7,729 nt of DNA from Gammaproteobacteria bacterium (GCA_030641945.1 DAOWLL010000065.1:1-7729), one strand, 5' to 3'. Counted from the stretch's first letter, positions 1 through 6,435 are shown. The notes: generated from the sequence alone by a model not told the origin. Translations and numbers: made by a program.

Positions 1-2
1 AC

Positions 3-632
3 GAAGATCTTACCCGTGTTTTAAATCGGGATATCAGGATTGCCAATGATGCCAATTGCTTTGCCCTGTCCGAGGCAACTGATGGTGCTGCTGCAGGCGA
101 AGAAGTTGTCTTTGGTGTCATCGTGGGTACCGGAACAGGCGCCGGTGTTGTCGTCAAAGGTCATGTGCTCGGTGGGCCGAATGCGATTGCGGGTGAATGG
201 GGGCATAATCCATTGCCATGGCCAGAGGACAATGAAAGACCCGGACCGGCATGTTATTGCAGCAAGTATGGTTGTATCGAAACATGGCTGTCTGGCCCTG
301 GTATGAGCCGTGATTTTCTTGATATTTGCGGACAGGTACTGGAGGCCAGGCAAATCGTCGAGCTTGCAGACAGCGGTGATGAAGCTGCGGAATTATGTCT
401 GCAACGGTACGAGGACCGCATGGCAAGAAGCCTCGCGCATGTCATTAATATTCTGGACCCGGATGTTATCGTGCTCGGCGGCGGCATGGGTAATATCCAC
501 AGGCTTTATACTAATGTACCGAAGTTGTGGGGACAGTACGTGTTTTCTGACCGGGTGGATACGAAACTGGTTGCGCCAAAATTTGGTGACTCATCAGGAG
601 TGCGTGGGGCGGCCTGGCTGTGGAATGATTGA
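3..632 (+). CDS. mak: Fructokinase, ROK family (Mak-like), 5' end missing
   Basis: A sugar kinase that would phosphorylate fructose to fructose-6-phosphate with ATP in the cytoplasm. The reading frame is open from the left edge, so the N-terminal part (about the first 90 residues of a roughly 300-residue protein) lies outside the window and 209 residues are seen. The ROK catalytic-base motif NDANC has its Asp at fragment residue 16. A glycine-rich phosphate loop VGTGTGAGVV follows near residues 41-50. The ROK zinc site is complete: GHNPLP (His68), then CYC and the later Cys (Cys84, Cys86, Cys91) leading into CIETW. The C-terminal blocks NILDPDVIVLGGGM and GDSSGVRGAAWLW closely resemble E. coli Mak as I remember it. 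A shorter GTG start at 123 would remove the catalytic Asp, so it is not a real start. Specificity for fructose over another hexose is inferred from this resemblance. Confidence 0.9.
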   Translation, partial: EDLTRVLNRDIRIANDANCFALSEATDGAAAGEEVVFGVIVGTGTGAGVVVKGHVLGGPNAIAGEWGHNPLPWPEDNERPGPACYCSKYGCIETWLSGPGMSRDFLDICGQVLEARQIVELADSGDEAAELCLQRYEDRMARSLAHVINILDPDVIVLGGGMGNIHRLYTNVPKLWGQYVFSDRVDTKLVAPKFGDSSGVRGAAWLWND

Positions 633-647
633 TATTATATTTTTTTG

Positions 648-827
648 AACCACAGAGGACACAGAGTTGCACAGAGGCTTTTTATATTTTGTAGGAGCGG
701 CTTTAGCCGCGAATTGTGCGTGTTCGCGGCTAAAGCCGCTCCTACAGATAGAATTGGATGCGCAATAGCCAGGAATAAATAATAAGCCGAATATTTTTCT
801 CGGTGACCCTCCGTGTCCTCTGTGGTT
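648..827. repeat. Nested inverted repeat: CAGAGG-type arms around a REP-like hairpin
   Basis: The outer arms at 648-666 (AACCACAGAGGACACAGAG) and 809-827 are reverse complements with one mismatch in 19. They enclose an inner perfect hairpin at 690-746. The block fills most of the gap between the fructokinase and the beta-barrel gene. The arms belong to a repeat type that recurs at other junctions in this window. Whether the block moved as one unit or the hairpin landed inside an older repeat cannot be told from one copy. Confidence 0.7.
690..746. repeat. REP-like perfect hairpin (24-bp arms, 9-base loop)
   Basis: The left arm 690-713 and right arm 723-746 are perfect reverse complements over 24 bases, with the loop at 714-722. 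The core GTAGGAGCGGCTTTAGCCGC is a known type of extragenic palindrome in Pseudomonas and related gammaproteobacteria. It lies 57 bases after the fructokinase stop. It could protect or end that transcript, but no T-run follows it, so an intrinsic terminator role is not supported. Confidence 0.85.
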
Positions 828-859
828 AAATTAAACGATTAATACAGCAGGTAATCAAA

Positions 860-1408
860 ATGAGATTAAGGTATCTACAATTCCCGGTTCTGCTTCTGTG
901 CAGTTTCGTTGCTTCCGCTAATGGCTACGTCGGCTTTAGTGTCGGCAGCACTTCGGTGCAGGCTGATTTGACTTCACTTGACGGCGGTACGCTGGATGAT
1001 ACGACAGCGCTTAGCAAGTTCTATGGCGGTTACCGGTTTAACAAATATGTGTCGCTGGAAGGTGCCTATTTTGGTCTTGCGCAAGCCAGTGTCGGCCAGG
1101 TGGGTACAGGGTCAAATGCGGTCAGCGGCTCGGTTGACATGAAGGCACTTGGTATATACGGCGTTGCATTCGTGCCGCTGACCAAACGCACAGAGGTCTT
1201 TGTCAAAGCCGGTGGTGCAAGCTGGGATGCCGATCTTACAAGAGACACGACAACAGCGAGTGCAGACGGCTTCGATGCCTTGTATGGTCTCGGCATTTCA
1301 TACGCATTTACCAAGAAATTCAAGGCAACGGCAGACTGGGAAGTCATCGATTCACCCAATCCGGAATTTTCCACTTTCTCGCTGGGCTTTAAGTGGGAGT
1401 TTAAATAA
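860..1408 (+). CDS. Small outer-membrane beta-barrel protein (OmpA-like/porin-like barrel)
   Basis: A 182-residue protein predicted to be exported and to form a small beta-barrel in the outer membrane. Residues 1-22 form a signal peptide: MRLR, a hydrophobic core (FPVLLLCSFVA), then a small-residue cleavage region SANG. The mature part alternates polar and hydrophobic residues, with glycine and aromatic strands such as FYGGYRFNKYVSLEGAYFG, LYGLGISYAF and FSLGFKWEFK. This is the pattern of the outer-membrane beta-barrel domain family that includes OmpA-like barrels. The chain ends in WEFK, with Phe second to last rather than last, so the barrel-assembly signal is slightly atypical. An AGGTAA sequence 5 bases before the ATG is a fair ribosome site. 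The gene stands alone between repeat tracts. The barrel call is sound; ligand and role are unknown. Confidence 0.8.
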   Translation: MRLRYLQFPVLLLCSFVASANGYVGFSVGSTSVQADLTSLDGGTLDDTTALSKFYGGYRFNKYVSLEGAYFGLAQASVGQVGTGSNAVSGSVDMKALGIYGVAFVPLTKRTEVFVKAGGASWDADLTRDTTTASADGFDALYGLGISYAFTKKFKATADWEVIDSPNPEFSTFSLGFKWEFK

Positions 1409-1410
1409 GT

Positions 1411-1492
1411 TATCAGTCGTCAGTTTTCAGTTAATGGTTATAAACTTTCTGCCAACTGCCAACTGCCAACTGCCAACTGCCAACTGCCAACT
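1411..1492. repeat. Heptamer tandem-repeat tract
   Basis: The segment 1451-1492 is six perfect copies of the 7-mer GCCAACT. Upstream, 1411-1431 keeps the same 7-base period in diverged form (TATCAGT, CGTCAGT, TTTCAGT). The tract starts two bases after the stop codon of the beta-barrel gene. Its last unit contains the stop codon of the dead dehydrogenase fragment on the other strand. It resembles the short tandemly repeated heptamers known from cyanobacteria and other bacteria. Copy number is likely to vary between strains. Confidence 0.9.
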
Positions 1493-1751
1493 ATAGCGCC
1501 AGCGATCTTATCACCATCATTTTCGCAACCTGCATGTCTTTGAAAGTGTGTGGTATTCCGCCTACGCCGTGGCCCGAATGCTTTGGCCCTGCAAACGGCA
1601 TCCAGTCAACACGGAAAACGGTGTGGTCATTCACCATAATGGCTGATCTATTCAGGCACTTGAAGGCATACATGCAGGTATCTATGTTTTATGAGAAAAC
1701 AGCGGCCTGAAATGAAATGTCGATTGTCTGTTTCCTTGTATTGCATCATCG
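1491..1751 (-). pseudogene. Broken second copy of the aldehyde dehydrogenase 3' end
   Basis: This stretch matches the last 85 or so codons of the full dehydrogenase at 3061-4497. Over the last 60 residues, 52 are identical, including VDWMPFAG, KHSGHGVGGIPHTFKDMQ and KMMVIRS. Upstream of that block the match continues through FQAAVFS, but the next codon, Lys (AAA) in the full gene, is TAA here. Further up, the region matching DDAI (near 1740-1750) is one base short, which shifts the frame. The match stops at about 1751, exactly where merP ends. The catalytic Cys and Glu and the NAD-binding fold are absent, so it cannot be a working enzyme. It is a diverged paralogue remnant rather than a recent duplication, since the DNA of the two copies differs at many positions. 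Confidence 0.85.
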
Positions 1752-2060
1752 GCAGTCATCCTGGTCCGATACACAGCTAGCCGTTTTACCCTTAATTACT
1801 TGCGATGGAAAACCGACGTTTTTAGCGGCTTGTTGAAGATTGCTGATATTTGTTAGCTGGTTATCGTAGGATACTTCGGCTAATTTGCTTTCAAAGTCAA
1901 CATTGACTGATTTAACACCTTGAACTCTTTTTATAGCTACCATTACTGTGATTGGGCATGCAGGGCATTTCATTCCAGGAACAGACAATACGACTGACTG
2001 TTCTTCGGCAGATAATGCTCCCGCCATAATCAAAGATACTATTGCAATTACACGTTTCAT
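1746..2060 (-). CDS. merP: Periplasmic mercuric-ion-binding protein MerP
   Basis: A 104-residue protein that binds Hg(II) in the periplasm and hands it to MerT. A signal peptide (MKRVIAIVSLIMAGALSA) precedes a heavy-metal-associated domain. Its metal-binding motif is GMKCPAC (Cys32, Cys35), followed by PITV, the typical MerP continuation; usual MerP proteins have GMTCxxC, so Lys replaces Thr here. The start at 2060 is preferred because it gives a standard signal peptide and lies 4 bases after the merT stop. An in-frame ATG at 2072, overlapping merT, would add MGNA. Neither start has a good ribosome site, so coupling to merT translation is likely. After the domain the protein carries an extra tail KGKTASCVSDQDDCR with two more cysteines, and its stop codon falls at the edge of the broken dehydrogenase fragment. 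The family call is firm; mercury as the in vivo ligand is inferred from merT next door. Confidence 0.9.
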   Translation of the reverse strand: MKRVIAIVSLIMAGALSAEEQSVVLSVPGMKCPACPITVMVAIKRVQGVKSVNVDFESKLAEVSYDNQLTNISNLQQAAKNVGFPSQVIKGKTASCVSDQDDCR

Positions 2061-2064
2061 GGCA

Positions 2065-2418
2065 TTACCCATAAATTAGTGGAACTAGATAAGGAGAAAC
2101 AATAGATGTTAAAACAAGGATGAGCACGCCAATAAATAGCCGCTTATGTAGACTATTTACGTGTGGCTTCGCACAAGCTTGCTCCTCTTCACATGTCTGT
2201 TTCAGCTTTGGTCGATATATTCTCTGGTAAGCAATAAATAGAGCAACAATTGCTATCCCAATGAATATTGGTCGATAAGGTTCAAGTGCAGTCAGGTTGC
2301 CAATCCAAGCACCCCCAAATCCGAGGAGCAGTAAAATCAAAGGACCCACGCAACAGGCTGATGCAGCAATGCCTGCCAGTAAGCCACCAGCCAAAGGGAT
2401 GCTAATATTTTTCAACAT
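2065..2418 (-). CDS. merT: Mercuric ion transport protein MerT
   Basis: An inner-membrane protein of 117 residues that takes Hg(II) from MerP and carries it into the cytoplasm. Three hydrophobic segments are visible, at about residues 10-33, 50-66 and 93-114. The first holds the paired cysteines of the family (SACCVGP, Cys22-Cys23). The cytoplasmic loop holds a second pair (TCEEEQAC, Cys76 and Cys82). FGGAWIGNLTALEPYRPIFIG is almost the textbook MerT sequence, and the length is normal. It is the first gene of a merT-merP pair. A TATACT hexamer lies 35 bases before the start codon, but I find neither a convincing -35 nor a MerR-type operator. The sampled bases 2221-2280 have 22 G or C in 60, against 32 in 60 at 5401-5460 in the ThDP gene, which fits foreign origin. 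Confidence 0.93.
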   Translation of the reverse strand: MLKNISIPLAGGLLAGIAASACCVGPLILLLLGFGGAWIGNLTALEPYRPIFIGIAIVALFIAYQRIYRPKLKQTCEEEQACAKPHVNSLHKRLFIGVLILVLTSIVSPYLVPLIYG

Positions 2419-2514
2419 AGCTCAGTCTCACATTATTTTGCAGCTAAACAGGAGTATAGGTTCCTTGAGGACGTGTAACTGTATTGCGTGAACGTCCGTT
2501 TTGAGTGGCGTATA

Positions 2515-2971
2515 TTAGATCGTAATTTTGATCAAAACAACCAGCCAGTTGCTGCGGCAGTAGCGGACATTAATTGAATATAGATAGTAATGGGGTTGTT
2601 TTGGCTCTGAACGTGCTGTAGCAAGCAATAATCTATCTATCTGAATGAGTGATTTAATGCCGCCTGCTTTTAAGAACATCACTAATGCTCGGAATGAGAG
2701 CGGTAGCCGAAACTTCGTATTGGGTTTCATCCATAGAGCGACCCCGCTCTCGTCATCCGTCATGTATGCGATGCCTTGCTTTCTATAAACAGGCACAACA
2801 GACTCGAAGAGTGTGATTAAAACGGGGCCTGGTTGATAACCACATCATCACAGGATCGTTAATAAAAGCGTCTGCAAGAATTTCCGCCGCCTTCTTATCA
2901 TTTGTTACATCCAGATGCTTCATTTTTGTGCAATCGTTGACATTCTGGGCTAACTTAACGCTCTCATTCAT
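2515..2971 (-). pseudogene. Frameshifted, 3'-truncated GNAT N-acetyltransferase
   Basis: Two frames together look like the first two thirds of a GNAT-family acetyltransferase. The upstream frame starts at ATG 2971 or, more like the family, ATG 2923 (MKHLDVTNDKKAAEILADAF) and continues to NDPVMMWL. The downstream frame continues with LFESVVPVYRKQGIAYMTDD, then SGVALWMKP and PHYYLYSI. The frame change falls at about 2815-2845. After PHYYLYSI the acetyl-CoA-binding loop (Q/RxxGxG/A) is not present in the reading frame. A third frame gives only PQQLAGC, so that part is also shifted or lost. The last 50-60 residues of a normal GNAT are missing before merT. It lies directly behind the dehydrogenase on the same strand. 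A sequencing error could explain one shift, but not the lost 3' end. Confidence 0.65.
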
Positions 2972-3025
2972 GGCGAAATCCGGGTTTTCAGAAATCACTC
3001 TACTCGAAATGACGAAACAGCAAAG

Positions 3026-3052
3026 CCTCTGTGAACTCTGTGTGCCCCGTGG
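3026..3052 (-). repeat. CAGAGG-type dispersed repeat, partial copy
   Basis: Read on the minus strand this is a degenerate CCACGGGGCACACAGAG followed by TTCACAGAGG, the same type as the arms at 648-666 and 809-827. It begins 8 bases downstream of the dehydrogenase stop codon, between that gene and the broken acetyltransferase. Such tracts recur at gene ends in this window. Confidence 0.55.
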
Positions 3053-3060
3053 CAAAAAAA

Positions 3061-4497
3061 CTACAGAGAACGTGAGCGAATCACCATCATTTTCTCTATC
3101 TGCATGTCTTTGAAAGTGTGTGGTATTCCGCCAACGCCGTGGCCCGAATGTTTCAGTCCTGCAAACGGCATCCAGTCAACACGAAAGGCCGTATGATCAT
3201 TTACCATGATTGCCGATCCGTTTAGATGTTTGAATGCATACATGCAGGTATCTATATTTTTTGAAAACACGGCGGCCTGGAATGAAACATCAAGTGCATT
3301 GGCGCGGGTAATCGCATCGTCGATGTTGTCGTATGAGTAAACCTGGATAACCGGCCCAAATACTTCATTGCATGAAATAACTGCATTGTCGGGTGCGTTA
3401 AACAGAACGGTAGCTTCATAGGTGCTGTCGCTGAGTTTACTGCCGCCGCTGATGAGTTCGGCGCCCTTGTTTACTGCATCCTGGACCCATTCATCAATGC
3501 GATCAGTTTCGGCTTGCCTGATGAGTGGGCCGATATCGGTGTCTGGCAAGGTGGGATCGCCGATTTTCATTTTTTTACCGGCTTCCGCGATGCGTTCTGC
3601 AAGCTCTCGAGCAATCGATGCGTGTGCATAAATACGCTGTACTGATACGCAGACCTGACCCGCGTGATAGAAGCCGGCTTTTGCCAGCAGCGGAATGGCA
3701 TCATCAAGATCTGCATCTTCTGCAACAATCACCGGCGCCACACCGCCATGCTCGAGCGCACAGCGTGTTCCGGGTGCGAGTTTGGAGCGCAGCATCCAGC
3801 CTACACCGGCACTGCCGATGAAGCTGAAAAATCCAACGCGTTTATCCGTAACCAGTTGAGCTGCTACATCAAGACCAGATGTCAGCATGCCCTGGCACCA
3901 GGCGTCGGGCAGACCGGCTTCACGCAATATGCTGATAAGGCGAAAGCATGATAAGGGTGTGTCACCTGCTGGCTTGATGATGACCGGGCACCCTGCTGCT
4001 ATGGCAGGGCCAATCTGGTGAACGGCGAGGTTGAGCGGGTGGTTGAATGCGCTGACAGCAACAACAACGCCGATAGGCTCATGCGTGGTAAATGCGAGCC
4101 GGTTCATTGAAGCCGCATTTTTTTGCATCGGGATCTCTTCACCGTGTTCAGTGCGCAACACCTCGATGCAGTTTTTAATGCCATCAATCGCGCGGGCGAC
4201 TTCAATTTTTGAATCGACCAGTGGTTTACCGCCTTCACGTGCGGCTTCAATGGCAAGCTCATCAAAACGTGATTGCATAATATCAGCGGTCTTATTCAAC
4301 ACCTGTATGCGCTGCTCAGCAGTCAGCCAGTTCTTTTTATCGCGATAGAGTGCATCAGCAGTAGTAAGTGCGGTTTCAACCGCATCACTGCCACCGGTGT
4401 CGACCGTGGCGATGACAGAACAATCATAGGGTGCGAATACTTCGACCTTTCCATCAGCTTTGGCGCCGGGAACCAGAAGAGAGAAGTGATCAGTCAT
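3061..4497 (-). CDS. NAD(P)-dependent aldehyde dehydrogenase family protein
   Basis: A 478-residue cytoplasmic enzyme that oxidises an aldehyde to the acid with NAD(P)+. The family's active-site residues are all present: Asn152 in FNHPLN, cofactor-binding Lys175 in VIIKPAGDTPL, general-base Glu249 in EHGG (usually ELGG), nucleophile Cys283 in GQVCVSVQR, and Glu378 in NEVFGP. The cofactor motif reads FIGSAGVG rather than the common FTGSTxVG. Length is normal. The NHPLN and EHGGVAPVIV blocks suggest the subgroup near phosphonoacetaldehyde and glyceraldehyde-3-phosphate dehydrogenases, but the substrate is not known. The ThDP enzyme lies 131 bases upstream on the same strand, so the two may share a transcript and a pathway. 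The ATG at 4497 has only a weak ribosome site (GGTAAA). A broken copy of this gene's last 85 codons lies at 1491-1751. Confidence 0.9.
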   Translation of the reverse strand: MTDHFSLLVPGAKADGKVEVFAPYDCSVIATVDTGGSDAVETALTTADALYRDKKNWLTAEQRIQVLNKTADIMQSRFDELAIEAAREGGKPLVDSKIEVARAIDGIKNCIEVLRTEHGEEIPMQKNAASMNRLAFTTHEPIGVVVAVSAFNHPLNLAVHQIGPAIAAGCPVIIKPAGDTPLSCFRLISILREAGLPDAWCQGMLTSGLDVAAQLVTDKRVGFFSFIGSAGVGWMLRSKLAPGTRCALEHGGVAPVIVAEDADLDDAIPLLAKAGFYHAGQVCVSVQRIYAHASIARELAERIAEAGKKMKIGDPTLPDTDIGPLIRQAETDRIDEWVQDAVNKGAELISGGSKLSDSTYEATVLFNAPDNAVISCNEVFGPVIQVYSYDNIDDAITRANALDVSFQAAVFSKNIDTCMYAFKHLNGSAIMVNDHTAFRVDWMPFAGLKHSGHGVGGIPHTFKDMQIEKMMVIRSRSL

Positions 4498-4522
4498 TGT
4501 TATTTACCATTTAAAAATTATT

Positions 4523-4548
4523 ACCGCAGAGGCGCAGAGGCGCAGAGA
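4523..4548 (+). repeat. CGCAGAGG tandem octamer (CAGAGG-type dispersed repeat)
   Basis: Two perfect CGCAGAGG units and a third ending in A (4525-4548) form a tract of the CCGCAGAGGCGCAGAGG type. It sits in the 131-base gap between the ThDP enzyme and the dehydrogenase, just before the dehydrogenase start codon. It would lie in the 5' leader of the dehydrogenase message if the two genes are co-transcribed. Confidence 0.7.
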
Positions 4549-4628
4549 ATACTTTTGTAAAAGCAAAGTTAATTATTTTTATGACTTCTCTATCTCGTTC
4601 ATCGCCTCATTTCCTTTGCTACTGTTAA

Positions 4629-6281
4629 TTAAATAGGACATGCAATATCACCTAGCCGCTCGGTCAGTTTCATGTTCTCGCGATAATCGATGGGCACAAC
4701 AACCAGGCTTGGGCCTGGTTCCTTGAATGCCTGCTCCAGGGTTGAAGCCAGGTCTTTACTGTTGTTAACAAAGTGTCCGCTCCAGCCAAATGAATCGGCC
4801 AGCTTGAGCCAGTCCGGGTTGTTGAAGCTGAGGTCTGTGTGAGTGCCGAACTGTGTTTGCTGCTTCCATGCTATCAGGCCGTATTCCTTGTCTTCCCATA
4901 CCATGGCCACAATATTTGAATTCAATCGACGTGCTGTTTCCATCTCCTGTACATTCATCAGGAAGCCGGCGTCACCACAAATTGCAATGATGCGTCTTTG
5001 CGGCAACACGATATCGGCTGCAATAGCACCGGGAAGGGCGGAACCCATGGAGCAGAAGCCGTTGGGTATCAGGCAGGTATTGGGTTCGTGGCATTGATAA
5101 TGTCTTGCGATCCACATTTTATGGGCGCCGACATCAGACAGCAGGACATCTTCACGGCCCATGAGCTGGCGGACATCCCATAAAACCTTTTGTGGCTTGA
5201 TCACGCCGCTGGTGTCATCATCCTTGTATATTTCAAGCTCAGCACTCATTTCACGGCGTGTTGCTGCCTGCTGCGACAGATCAAAACTGAGGCCGCCATT
5301 GGTATCGACGCGCTGGTTCAGCATCCACAAGGTGTGCGCGAGGTCACCGACAATTTCAGTTTCCGGGTGATAGTCTTCATCAATTTCGGCGGGGAGAAAG
5401 TCTGCATGGATGATGTGCTTGTTGCCCTGTGCGTTCCACAGATTTGGGTGGTACTCCACCATGTCGTATCCCAGCGCGAGTACAACATCGGCAGCATCCA
5501 TTGCACAGGCAACAACGTCTTTGGCCTGAAGGCCGATGGTGTAAAGACAGTAGTCTGCGTCCATGTCGACGCAGCCTTTTGCCATGAAAGTGCTGATCAC
5601 GCCGACACCGGTTTTCTCGCAGAATTCACGCAATTGCTTACTGGCGCGTTTGCGAATGCAGCCATTACCGGCAAGGATGAGCGGGCGTTTGGCGTTTTTC
5701 AGGATGTCGAAAGCGGCATCGACAATCTTGTCGTCAGGGACCGGGCGTCGAAAGCGCTGTGGATTCAGCGGCGTGGCTGAAGTATCCTTGCTGGCGATAT
5801 CTTCGGGCAGTTCGATGAGTACCGCGCCCGGTTTTTCGGTGCGGGCAAGGCGGACTGCCTTGCGCACGATTTCCGGAATATTGTTTTCATGCAGAACAGT
5901 TGTTGCCCATTTTGTCACCGGTTCAAACATATGGACGACGTCCATTATCTGGTGCGATTCCTTGTGCAGCCGTTCTGTTGATCCCTGTCCGGTGAGTACC
6001 AGCATCGGTGCACGGTCCATGTTGGAATCGGCAACACCTGTGATCAGGTTGGTCGCACCGGGCCCCAGCGTTCCCAGGCAGCCGGCAGTGTGCCCGGTGA
6101 GACGCCCGTAAATCTCCGCCATGAAGGCAGCGCCCTGTTCATGCCGGCACAGGATGAATTTGATTTTGTTGGATTTTTCCAGCGAAAGCATGAAATCGGC
6201 ATTTTCTTCGCCGGGAACGCCGAAGATGTAATCGATTCCCTCTGTTTCCAGGCATTGCACAAACAGGTCAGAAGCTTTCAT
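4629..6281 (-). CDS. ThDP-dependent enzyme, acetolactate synthase large-subunit type (AlsS-like)
   Basis: A 550-residue cytoplasmic enzyme of the acetolactate synthase/pyruvate decarboxylase superfamily, with the usual order of pyrimidine-binding, central and diphosphate-binding domains. The catalytic Glu48 lies in RHEQGAAFMAE, and GPGATNLITG follows near residue 92. The diphosphate motif starts GDAGF (436-440) and ends with WEDKEYG (462-468) rather than the usual NN pair. The central domain has LALGYDMVEYHPNLWN, which resembles FAD-independent catabolic AlsS of Bacillus more than biosynthetic IlvB. No ilvN-type regulatory subunit follows; an aldehyde dehydrogenase follows instead. This points to a catabolic carboligase or a 2-oxoacid decarboxylase that supplies an aldehyde to its neighbour. 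The start at 6281 is supported by a strong ribosome site. True acetolactate synthase activity is possible, but no acetolactate decarboxylase gene is visible. Confidence 0.88.
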   Translation of the reverse strand: MKASDLFVQCLETEGIDYIFGVPGEENADFMLSLEKSNKIKFILCRHEQGAAFMAEIYGRLTGHTAGCLGTLGPGATNLITGVADSNMDRAPMLVLTGQGSTERLHKESHQIMDVVHMFEPVTKWATTVLHENNIPEIVRKAVRLARTEKPGAVLIELPEDIASKDTSATPLNPQRFRRPVPDDKIVDAAFDILKNAKRPLILAGNGCIRKRASKQLREFCEKTGVGVISTFMAKGCVDMDADYCLYTIGLQAKDVVACAMDAADVVLALGYDMVEYHPNLWNAQGNKHIIHADFLPAEIDEDYHPETEIVGDLAHTLWMLNQRVDTNGGLSFDLSQQAATRREMSAELEIYKDDDTSGVIKPQKVLWDVRQLMGREDVLLSDVGAHKMWIARHYQCHEPNTCLIPNGFCSMGSALPGAIAADIVLPQRRIIAICGDAGFLMNVQEMETARRLNSNIVAMVWEDKEYGLIAWKQQTQFGTHTDLSFNNPDWLKLADSFGWSGHFVNNSKDLASTLEQAFKEPGPSLVVVPIDYRENMKLTERLGDIACPI

Positions 6282-6286
6282 CCGGG

Positions 6287-6294
6287 TTCCTTTT
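6287..6294 (-). promoter_or_regulatory. Strong ribosome binding site of the ThDP enzyme
   Basis: On the minus strand AAAAGGAA lies 5 bases before the ATG at 6281. It is the best Shine-Dalgarno match among the minus-strand genes and settles this start. Confidence 0.75.
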
Positions 6295-6333
6295 GGTGAT
6301 TCTTGTCTGGGTGAAGTGACAACGGTTCATTAC

Positions 6334-6362
6334 ATGATAGCCCTGTAACAGTTGCAAGCCAA
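6334..6362 (-). promoter_or_regulatory. Candidate sigma-70 promoter for the ThDP enzyme
   Basis: On the minus strand a -35-like TTGGCT (6362-6357) is separated by 17 bases from a -10-like TATCAT (6339-6334). Transcription would start roughly 45 bases before the start codon at 6281. The match is moderate and found by eye only. Confidence 0.4.
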
Positions 6363-6369
6363 TAGGTAA

Positions 6370-6397
6370 AAGACACCATAGGGATTGCGGTTATGTT
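6370..6397 (+). promoter_or_regulatory. Candidate sigma-70 promoter for the DUF6580 gene
   Basis: AAGACA (6370-6375) and TATGTT (6392-6397) are 16 bases apart. The pair lies back to back with the candidate promoter of the ThDP enzyme; the two -35 elements are 7 bases apart, so a shared regulator could act here. The match is weak. Confidence 0.28.
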
Positions 6398-6425
6398 AAA
6401 ATCTTCCCGCCTTACAATGCGGCAT

Positions 6426-6430
6426 GGAGA
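6426..6430 (+). promoter_or_regulatory. Ribosome binding site deciding the DUF6580 start
   Basis: GGAGA lies 5 bases before the ATG at 6436. The alternative ATG at 6424 has no Shine-Dalgarno sequence in front of it, so the later start is preferred. Confidence 0.6.
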
Positions 6431-6435
6431 CTGTT

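Noticed and set aside
1451..1492. Possible CRISPR array
   Set aside because: The 7-base units are contiguous without spacers, so this is a simple tandem repeat.
1491..1673. A 60-residue small protein gene
   Set aside because: It is the C-terminal tail of a dehydrogenase copy; the homology continues upstream through a stop codon and a frame change, so it is a remnant.
2419..2514. MerR-type operator upstream of merT
   Set aside because: A TATACT hexamer and a short AGGA/TCCT dyad are present, but no long dyad between a -35 and -10 spaced 19-20 bases could be found.
5190..5780. Plus-strand open frame of 196 codons inside the ThDP enzyme gene
   Set aside because: It lies wholly antisense to a gene with clear catalytic motifs, has no recognisable domain, and mirrors the sense codons.
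6300..6423. Riboswitch (thiamine or cobalamin) in front of the DUF6580 or ThDP gene
   Set aside because: No conserved box of either class was seen, and the gap is short for a cobalamin riboswitch.
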